Source: Fibrivirga algicola
Lineage (GTDB): Bacteria > Bacteroidota > Bacteroidia > Cytophagales > Spirosomataceae
Direction: 5' to 3'
DNA length: 64,000 nt
NCBI RefSeq assembly: GCF_011742925.1
Contig: NZ_WAEL01000007.1
Span: 372,001 to 436,000 of the forward strand
Part shown: in pieces, positions 58,364-64,000 of the stretch
Layout of the letters: the number at the start of each line of letters is the position of its first letter
Numbering within the stretch: the stretch's first letter is position 1
Translations under genes and position numbers: made by a program
Notes under the pieces: model-generated
What the model saw: the letters and a program-made list of their open reading frames with translations, nothing else
Database searches by the model: none
Told to the model about the DNA's origin: nothing

Positions 58364-59512
58364 ATGAACTTTGGAACCAAAGCCATTCACGCTGGTGTGC
58401 ATCCCGATCCCACAACAGGGGCGATTATGACACCTATCTATCAAACGTCGACCTATGTGCAGGAGTCGCCGGGAAAACACAAAGGGTACGAATACGCCCG
58501 TACTCAGAACCCAACCCGCGATGCCCTTCAGGCCAATCTGGCGGCCCTGGAGAATGGAAAGCATGGTATTTGCTATGCCTCAGGTCTGGCGGCCACCGAC
58601 GCCATTCTGAAGCTCTGCAAACCCGGCGATGAAATCATTGCCAGCAGCGACCTTTACGGGGGCACGTACCGGATAATGGTCCGCGTCTTTGAGCCTTTCG
58701 GCCTGACATTTAAATTCGTGTCACTCGATAATCCCGCCAATCTGGACGAGGCGTTGACGGAGAAGACAAAAATGGTCTGGATTGAAACGCCAACCAACCC
58801 GCTACTGCGCATCGTCGATATTCAGGCCATTGCCGAACGTACCCAGTCACGGGGTGTCCGGCTGGTTGTCGATAATACGTTTGCTTCACCCTACTTGCAA
58901 AACCCACTCGATCAGGGCGCAGATGTGGTCGTTCACTCCGTAACTAAGTACTTGGGGGGCCACTCAGATACAGTGATGGGTGCGATCATCTGCAATGATG
59001 ACGAGACAGCGTCGCAGCTAAAATTTATCCAGAATGCCTGTGGCGCAGTGCCAGGTCCTCAGGACTGTTTCCTGGCGTTGCGGGGTATCAAGACGCTTCA
59101 TATTCGGATGCAACGCCATTGCGAAAATGCCCAGCGCGTAGCCGAGTACCTGCAACAACACCCCCGGGTCAGTCAGGTACATTACCCGGGTTTGCCAACC
59201 CACCCCGGCCACGAGCTAGCCGCTCGACAAATGCGCGGGTTTGGTGGTATGCTTTCTTTTGAACTACATGGCGATTCATATCCCGAGGCCATCAAAGTCA
59301 TGGAAAGCATCAAGTTATTTTCATTGGGCGAATCGCTCGGTGGCGTCGAGTCACTTTGTACGCATCCCGCCAGCATGACCCATGCCAGCATTCCAAAAGA
59401 AGAGCGGGAGAAAAACGGGCTGAAAGACACCCTTATTCGACTCAGTGTAGGCATCGAAGATGCCGAAGACCTGATCGCCGACCTGGAACAGGCATTAGGC
59501 TATTTTTATTAA
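58364..59512 (+). CDS. Cystathionine gamma-lyase/synthase family protein
   Basis: The 382-aa PLP enzyme belongs to the Cys/Met metabolism family. The Schiff-base Lys195 lies in HSVTKYLGGHSD. The N-terminal TKAIHAGVHPDPTTGAIMTP and the YEYARTQNPTRDALQANLA block, with its PLP phosphate contacts, are typical, as are SSDLYGGTYRI and SLGGVESLCTHPASMTHASIP (the last two separate). With the cystathionine beta-synthase just upstream (54-nt gap), the gamma-lyase reaction (cystathionine to cysteine) is more likely than gamma-synthase, giving a reverse transsulfuration pair. Sequence alone does not settle it. Two tandem hairpins follow. Confidence 0.93.
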   Translation: MNFGTKAIHAGVHPDPTTGAIMTPIYQTSTYVQESPGKHKGYEYARTQNPTRDALQANLAALENGKHGICYASGLAATDAILKLCKPGDEIIASSDLYGGTYRIMVRVFEPFGLTFKFVSLDNPANLDEALTEKTKMVWIETPTNPLLRIVDIQAIAERTQSRGVRLVVDNTFASPYLQNPLDQGADVVVHSVTKYLGGHSDTVMGAIICNDDETASQLKFIQNACGAVPGPQDCFLALRGIKTLHIRMQRHCENAQRVAEYLQQHPRVSQVHYPGLPTHPGHELAARQMRGFGGMLSFELHGDSYPEAIKVMESIKLFSLGESLGGVESLCTHPASMTHASIPKEEREKNGLKDTLIRLSVGIEDAEDLIADLEQALGYFY

Positions 59513-59557
59513 AACGAATCGGATCGTGAATGTTACATCCACGATCCGATTCGTTTT
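59511..59557 (+). terminator. First of two tandem hairpins after the transsulfuration genes
   Basis: AAAACGAATCGGATCGTG (59511-59528) pairs perfectly over 18 bp with 59540-59557 around an 11-nt loop. It overlaps the stop codon of the upstream gene and has A and T runs at its ends. Confidence 0.85.
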
Positions 59558-59571
59558 AATAAGAGACAACG

Positions 59572-59609
59572 AACAAAAGGCCGCTCGATATATCGAGCGG
59601 CCTTTTGTT
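59572..59609. terminator. Second hairpin: perfect 38-bp palindrome
   Basis: AACAAAAGGCCGCTCGATA and its exact reverse complement meet without a spacer. The T tract TTTTGTTT follows on the plus strand and AAAC/TTTTGTT on the minus. It probably acts from both sides, ending also the convergent histidine kinase gene. Confidence 0.85.
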
Positions 59610-59707
59610 TGTTGCGGTGTGAGAGATGGCTCGCTACCCGTTATAGCCCGCCCACGTCGCCGATTCTATCTAAATTCCCACTTTCACCGGGTTGGAGTTA
59701 GACTAAT

Positions 59708-61732
59708 TTATTGCACAGGCAAATACACGCTGAAGGTTGCGCCCTGGCCAGGCTGACTGCTAGCCGTGATTGCCCCTCCATGAATGGCTGCAACCCGTTC
59801 ACAAATCGCCAGACCAATCCCAGTACCAGCAAAGGCTTGCTTCCCATGCAACCGCCCGAACATCTGAAACATACGGTCCAAATACTGTTCGTCAAAACCG
59901 ATGCCGTTATCTGTCACCTCTATACATGTGTATGCGGACACCTCGAGGGCCGGCTTAACATGGGCTGGTAAATCAGCCGCCGCCACCGATCGACTGCGAA
60001 CAGTGAGTTCGGGGGTGACACCAGGACGGCGAAATTTAAGTCCGTTTGAGAGCAGGTTTTGAAACAACTGGCCCAACTGGGATGCATCCCCCCCAACCGT
60101 GGGCAAGTCATCAACCACAACGACCGCTTCAGCTTCTTCAATAGACAATTCCAGGTTTGAGATGACAGTCCGCAATAACTGCTTCAAAGACACGTCCTGC
60201 TGGCTGGTTGGTTGGGTATTGATTTGAGAAAAAGTAAGCAGGTCTCTGATCAGTGTTGCCATGCGGCGGGCGGCGGTTTGCATGCGATCCAAATAAAGGA
60301 CCCCGTCGCCTAGCTGGTCGCTATGCTGGTTTTTCAACAGGACGCCAAATGACTCAATCTTACGCAAAGGTTCTTGCAGATCATGGGAAGCCACGGAGGC
60401 AAACTGCTGTAAACTCGTGTTGGAACGTACCAAATCGGCATTCACTTGCTGCAACTGCTGGGCGGCTACCCGCTGCTGAGTTATATCCCGTAAAAAACCG
60501 ATAAACAGAGGCTTGCCCTGCACCTGCGTGTGGGAGAGACTCAACGAGGCTGGGAAAGGCTGCTGCTGAGGTGTTAGGGCGGTCAACTCAAGACTAAGGT
60601 TTTTGAAACGGTCAGTGGTAACCTTCAAAATCGCCAGGCTCCTTTGAAAATCAATGTAGGCGGCCGGTGTAAACAGGCTGCCTACGTGCTGAGTCTGCTG
60701 ACTTACCCCCAGCACGTGGGTAGCCTGTGTATTCCAGGTAATCAGTTGCCCTTGTTGATCGAACACCAAAACAGCGTCAGGAGCGGCCCCGAAGATAGAC
60801 TGAATCTGTTCCTCCTGCTGGCGTAAGGTGGCCGCATCCTGCTGTTGCTGTGCATCGGTCTGGTTCAACCGGCGGATGTTATACCAGATGAGTGCCACCA
60901 GGATTGTCGTTAATACCGCAGCGAAAAAAGCCATGGCCAACTCAGTAGTGAATAAACCACGCCAATACCCATTCAGGGCCAGCAGTCCAACCCCCACTGG
61001 CACTATCAGGGCGACTACCAGCAGGGAACGCCCGAAACGTGCTCCTGCGAGTGGACTAGCGATCTGAATCATAAAACCTTGGTCAGCCCTAGCCAATAGG
61101 CTTGCCAGGGAAAGTCCCAGTATACAGCCTGCCGTATGAATGGCCATCGGATAACTTGCCAGTGCACCATAAAAAGCCTGCACCCCATAGGTGTACCCAA
61201 ACAGCGTTAGCAAGCTTATTGCGCCAACAAGAAGGGCCAGGCCTTGAGCTACGCGTATGCGCCGGCCGGATCCGCCAAGTCCCGTTAGCACCACACCTAA
61301 CACTAGCAGGCAGAAAGCCGTGTGCAGGGCCATCAGATTAGAGAGATTGCCGACTGAATCGGCCTGAAGCTGCTGGCTGAAAAAGAGCGAATGTAAGTTG
61401 GGGCCCCAGCCAGTGAGCCGCTTGATTAGCATAAGCAGGCCAATCAACAGGGGAATACCGGCTAGGCTTCGTCCTAAGGCGAACCGACAATGATTCGTCA
61501 GTATGAGAGAGCCACTGATTGCCAGCAAACAAATTGCCGTTAGCGGGTGCATGGCAACCAAATTTGGCAGGGGACGTTTCAAAAAATCAAGCTCCAGCTG
61601 CCAACCCACTAAAGCCAGAAAAGCGATTAAACCAACCAGATAGCTTAGCCAGTTGCTAGCCCGTTTATAACGTGTACTTAACGAATCTGTGTGATCCGGT
61701 GAGCCTGAAATGGCTTGTGAGGAAAGAGACAC
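59708..61732 (-). CDS. Membrane-bound PAS sensor histidine kinase
   Basis: The 674-aa protein has an N-terminal sensor of about eight membrane helices (residues 28-290; for example LTAICLLAISGSLIL, FCLLVLGVVLTGLG, FGRSLLVVALIVPVGVGLLAL), with no known sensor-family name. One PAS domain follows (APDAVLVFDQQGQLITWNTQA). The H-box QQFASVASHDLQEPLRKIES carries His450, and the ATPase domain has QLFQNLLSNGLKF, DNGIGFD and FAGTGIGLAICE. No receiver domain is fused and no regulator gene is adjacent. It is a close paralogue in its kinase core of the kinases at 51585 and 62076. It converges with the transsulfuration operon. Confidence 0.93.
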   Translation of the reverse strand: MSLSSQAISGSPDHTDSLSTRYKRASNWLSYLVGLIAFLALVGWQLELDFLKRPLPNLVAMHPLTAICLLAISGSLILTNHCRFALGRSLAGIPLLIGLLMLIKRLTGWGPNLHSLFFSQQLQADSVGNLSNLMALHTAFCLLVLGVVLTGLGGSGRRIRVAQGLALLVGAISLLTLFGYTYGVQAFYGALASYPMAIHTAGCILGLSLASLLARADQGFMIQIASPLAGARFGRSLLVVALIVPVGVGLLALNGYWRGLFTTELAMAFFAAVLTTILVALIWYNIRRLNQTDAQQQQDAATLRQQEEQIQSIFGAAPDAVLVFDQQGQLITWNTQATHVLGVSQQTQHVGSLFTPAAYIDFQRSLAILKVTTDRFKNLSLELTALTPQQQPFPASLSLSHTQVQGKPLFIGFLRDITQQRVAAQQLQQVNADLVRSNTSLQQFASVASHDLQEPLRKIESFGVLLKNQHSDQLGDGVLYLDRMQTAARRMATLIRDLLTFSQINTQPTSQQDVSLKQLLRTVISNLELSIEEAEAVVVVDDLPTVGGDASQLGQLFQNLLSNGLKFRRPGVTPELTVRSRSVAAADLPAHVKPALEVSAYTCIEVTDNGIGFDEQYLDRMFQMFGRLHGKQAFAGTGIGLAICERVAAIHGGAITASSQPGQGATFSVYLPVQ

Positions 61733-62075
61733 GTGCTAACAGAAAACGGTTAATGAACACTTCATTTATGCCCGAACATCCACAGGCTAAGTAGGTAGCT
61801 TTGACTCCATGTTTAGCCGGTCCCTAAAGCTACCAATAAAGGGGCAACGTTGTCCGTTTTGTTTTAATGGCCACTGGACTTACTGCTCATTGAAAAAGGC
61901 CTACTAACTCTTTATTAGCTAATGAAGGTGCTATTTTGGTACGCGCTTCGATCGGTGATCTTCGCTGTTGTTAAGCTGTTTAGTTCTGTTCTGGCTCCTG
62001 AGTAGACGGATAGGCTGCTCGGTGGCCAGTTGTAGGAGTCGCGGAGGTGTATCAAGACGAGAAAGTCATTCAAAG
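61733..62075. other. 343-bp gap upstream of a histidine kinase gene
   Basis: No supported gene lies here. It should contain the promoter for the kinase at 59708-61732, but no good TAnnTTTG element was found. A 10-bp direct repeat AAAGTCATTC occurs twice in a row at 62062-62081, across the stop of the next kinase gene. Confidence 0.5.
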
Positions 62076-64000
62076 TCATTCTATTTGTTTAGGCAGATAA
62101 ACGTAAAATGTGGCTCCTGTACCGGGTTCACTATGAGCTGTGATGACTCCGCGGTGGTTAGCAACAACGCGCTCGCATATGGCTAGTCCTATCCCCGTAC
62201 CTGGATAGTTATTTTTGCCATGTAGCCGCTGAAAAACCTGAAAGATGCGATCCAGGTGCATTAGATCAAAGCCAATTCCGTTGTCTTTGATACTGATCTG
62301 GTGGTAGTACTGGGTAGTGCTCGTGGGATAAATTCCCGACGGCAGCTCGTGGAGACTGCATGATCTATAAGTGATGCTGATCTGAGGCTGCTTACCGGCA
62401 GCGGTAAACTTGATTGCATTGGAGAGTAGATTTTGGAACAATTGACCTAACTGAGTTTCATCCCCTTCTACAAACGCCAAGTCATCTACCTCAATGTGCG
62501 CCCTACGTTCCACGATGTCCAAGGATAGCGTATCCAACACGCTGGCCAGAATAGCATTGAGCGAAACTAATCCAAAGCTTTGCTGCCGGGTGTTGATACG
62601 TGAGTAATTCAATAGATCCCTAATCAGCAAAGACATTCTGGACCCTGCTGCCGTTATCCGGCTCAGGTAATCGAAAGCTGCAGGATCTAGTCGAGTTTCG
62701 TAATTCTGGCTTAGTAATAAGCTGAACGACTGAATCTTGCGCAGCGGCTCCTGTAAATCATGCGAGGCAATGTAAGCGAACTGCCGCAAATTATCGTTCG
62801 ACCGTTGAAGATCCTGGTTGGCCTGCGTCAGTTCCTGCGTCCGTTCCTGCACGAGACGTTCCAATTCTATCTGTTGCTCGCGTTGCTGGGTAATGTCTAA
62901 GGACGTACCAATAATTCGGAGCAGTTTCCCTTGCGGGTCAAAATAAGCTTGAGCAAAGACGCGTAACGTACGTTGGCGGGCCGTTTTCGGGTTGATAATA
63001 CGGTATTCAATCGAAACTTGATTGGTGGGCTCAGTTCCTGGCTGACTAATCTGAATAAACGCGGCTTCTGCCCGCTTGCGGTCATCGGCATGAACAAAGT
63101 TGAAGGCCTGTGCCACCGCGACGTCTTTCTCATAGCCCCACCATTCAGCCACGCGTTCATCAAAAGTCAGGTTCATGTTGGCTACCTCAATGGCCCAGTT
63201 GCCCAGTTGAGCCAGTTCAACTGCACTGGTTAGTTGTTCCTGCGCCTGTTCGAGTTTTTGACGGCTTTTGACCTGACTCGTTACGTCAGTTGCGATAACC
63301 AAAATACCCACGGTCTGATCATCACCCCTGCGTCGGGGTTGATAGGTCATATCTACGTAAATAAGTTCTAATTGGCCTCGACGGATAAGAGTGACCGCTA
63401 TTTCCTGAGCCACATAAGGCTGTCCCGATGCGATGACTTGATGCAGAAGCTGATCAAAACCCTGTCCCTTCAGTTCGGGTAAGGCAACCAAGAGGGGCTT
63501 TCCAACAAGCTGTTCCGGTGTGCGGCCCACTAACTGCGCATAGAACGGATTGACCATGCGAAAGGTCAGTTCGTGCTCGTCCAACAGAGCAATCGCCACG
63601 GGTGACTGTTCAAAGGATTGCAGAATCTGTCGCTGAGCCTCGTCAATCTGTTGCTGGGCGATCACCCGGTCGGTCGCATCAACGGCCATGTTCATCACGG
63701 CATATACCTGCCCCTTGGCGTTGCGCAACGGTTTGTAGGTAAAGTCAAAATAATAAGTAGTTAAGGTATCGTTGACGACTAAATCTGTCGGCACACCTTG
63801 AGCGGTATAGGGTACTCCGGTCGTATAGACGGTCTCTATGATTGGTAAAAACGGTTGACCCTGTAATTCCGGCATTGCCTTAGCCAACGACTTTCCTAAT
63901 ACGGTAGAATCTTTTCCCCAATAGCGTAACATTAAGTCGTTGGCCAAGTCGATCCGCAGTTCACGGCCAGTAAAAAGAGCAGTGGCTATTGGAGCTTCCT
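62076..64000 (-). CDS. Multi-PAS sensor histidine kinase, N-terminus cut by window edge
   Basis: A minus-strand frame is open from the right edge to its TGA at 62076, about 640 residues; the codons upstream of the first TTG at 63947 (EAPIATALFTGRELRID) continue a PAS domain, so the real start is outside. At least three PAS domains are seen: the cut one (LRYWGKDSTVLGKSLAKAMPE), one at FEQSPVAIALLDEHELTFRMVN, and a PAS_3 type (YRIINPKTARQRTLRVFAQAYF). The H-box QFAYIASHDLQEPLRKIQSF and the ATPase motifs QLFQNLLSNAIKF, DNGIGFD and YPGTGIGLAICE complete the kinase. There is no receiver. Same orientation as the kinase gene downstream. Confidence 0.93.
   Translation of the reverse strand, partial: EAPIATALFTGRELRIDLANDLMLRYWGKDSTVLGKSLAKAMPELQGQPFLPIIETVYTTGVPYTAQGVPTDLVVNDTLTTYYFDFTYKPLRNAKGQVYAVMNMAVDATDRVIAQQQIDEAQRQILQSFEQSPVAIALLDEHELTFRMVNPFYAQLVGRTPEQLVGKPLLVALPELKGQGFDQLLHQVIASGQPYVAQEIAVTLIRRGQLELIYVDMTYQPRRRGDDQTVGILVIATDVTSQVKSRQKLEQAQEQLTSAVELAQLGNWAIEVANMNLTFDERVAEWWGYEKDVAVAQAFNFVHADDRKRAEAAFIQISQPGTEPTNQVSIEYRIINPKTARQRTLRVFAQAYFDPQGKLLRIIGTSLDITQQREQQIELERLVQERTQELTQANQDLQRSNDNLRQFAYIASHDLQEPLRKIQSFSLLLSQNYETRLDPAAFDYLSRITAAGSRMSLLIRDLLNYSRINTRQQSFGLVSLNAILASVLDTLSLDIVERRAHIEVDDLAFVEGDETQLGQLFQNLLSNAIKFTAAGKQPQISITYRSCSLHELPSGIYPTSTTQYYHQISIKDNGIGFDLMHLDRIFQVFQRLHGKNNYPGTGIGLAICERVVANHRGVITAHSEPGTGATFYVYLPKQIE

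Overview
The window looks like a chromosomal segment of a Bacteroidota bacterium of the Cytophagales, most likely Spirosoma or a close relative. The evidence is GC of roughly 50-55%, candidate promoters of the Bacteroidota type (TTTG about 19-20 nt before TAnnTTTG), lipoproteins with short lipoboxes, weak Shine-Dalgarno sequences, and lineage-typical families: an HU-CCDC81/SPOR protein, an OmpA protein with PD40 repeats, orphan histidine kinases with the SHDLQEPLRK H-box, and secreted TPR proteins. No rRNA, tRNA, CRISPR array, insertion sequence or prophage was recognised. The genus is inferred, not proven.

Layout. 1-2.5 kb: a small carbohydrate-use group (GH43 cut by the left edge, secreted sugar isomerase-like TIM barrel, SASA/CE6-type esterase). 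2.9-9.1 kb: gltB-gltD glutamate synthase, closed by a terminator. 9.3-10.1 kb: unknown lipoprotein. 10.1-25.4 kb: a run of minus-strand genes, from right to left rpe, GH13 lipoprotein, OmpA/PD40 protein, two GT-C-like membrane glycosyltransferases, acyltransferase 3, GT2, a UDP-galactopyranose mutase that resembles the eukaryotic type, a 901-aa membrane-anchored protein and an SGNH/AlgX-like lipoprotein. This reads as a surface-glycan assembly and decoration locus probably using galactofuranose. 25.5-28.7 kb: ligA and dapA, separated by a 37-bp imperfect inverted repeat. 29.5-30.4 kb: Xre/RES toxin-antitoxin pair with a well-formed promoter overlapped by a palindrome. 30.7-34.9 kb: gyrA and a secreted TPR protein. 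35-42 kb: a lower-GC stretch with a YncE-like protein, an XRE regulator, dapD, a 1.1-kb AT-rich gap carrying a TTTACTAAA motif array in front of gapA, then trmB-folC-tonB-like. 43-51 kb: an envelope group (HU/SPOR protein, outer-membrane barrel, 1010-aa TPR protein) and an M61 peptidase. 51.5-59.6 kb: PAS histidine kinase, TPR lipoprotein, B12-type radical SAM protein, cystathionine beta-synthase and cystathionine gamma-lyase/synthase, closed by two tandem hairpins. 59.7-64 kb: two further orphan hybrid-free histidine kinases, the last cut by the right edge.

Two signals stand out. First, the 8-mer AGGTACGT (nearly always preceded by a pyrimidine) occurs about 32 times on the two strands by hand count, against about 2 expected; it lies in several reading frames and in intergenic DNA. 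Second, the eukaryotic-type UDP-galactopyranose mutase sits beside a polyprenyl-phosphate-sugar-synthase-like GT2 and two GT-C enzymes, which suggests a periplasmic galactofuranosylation system.
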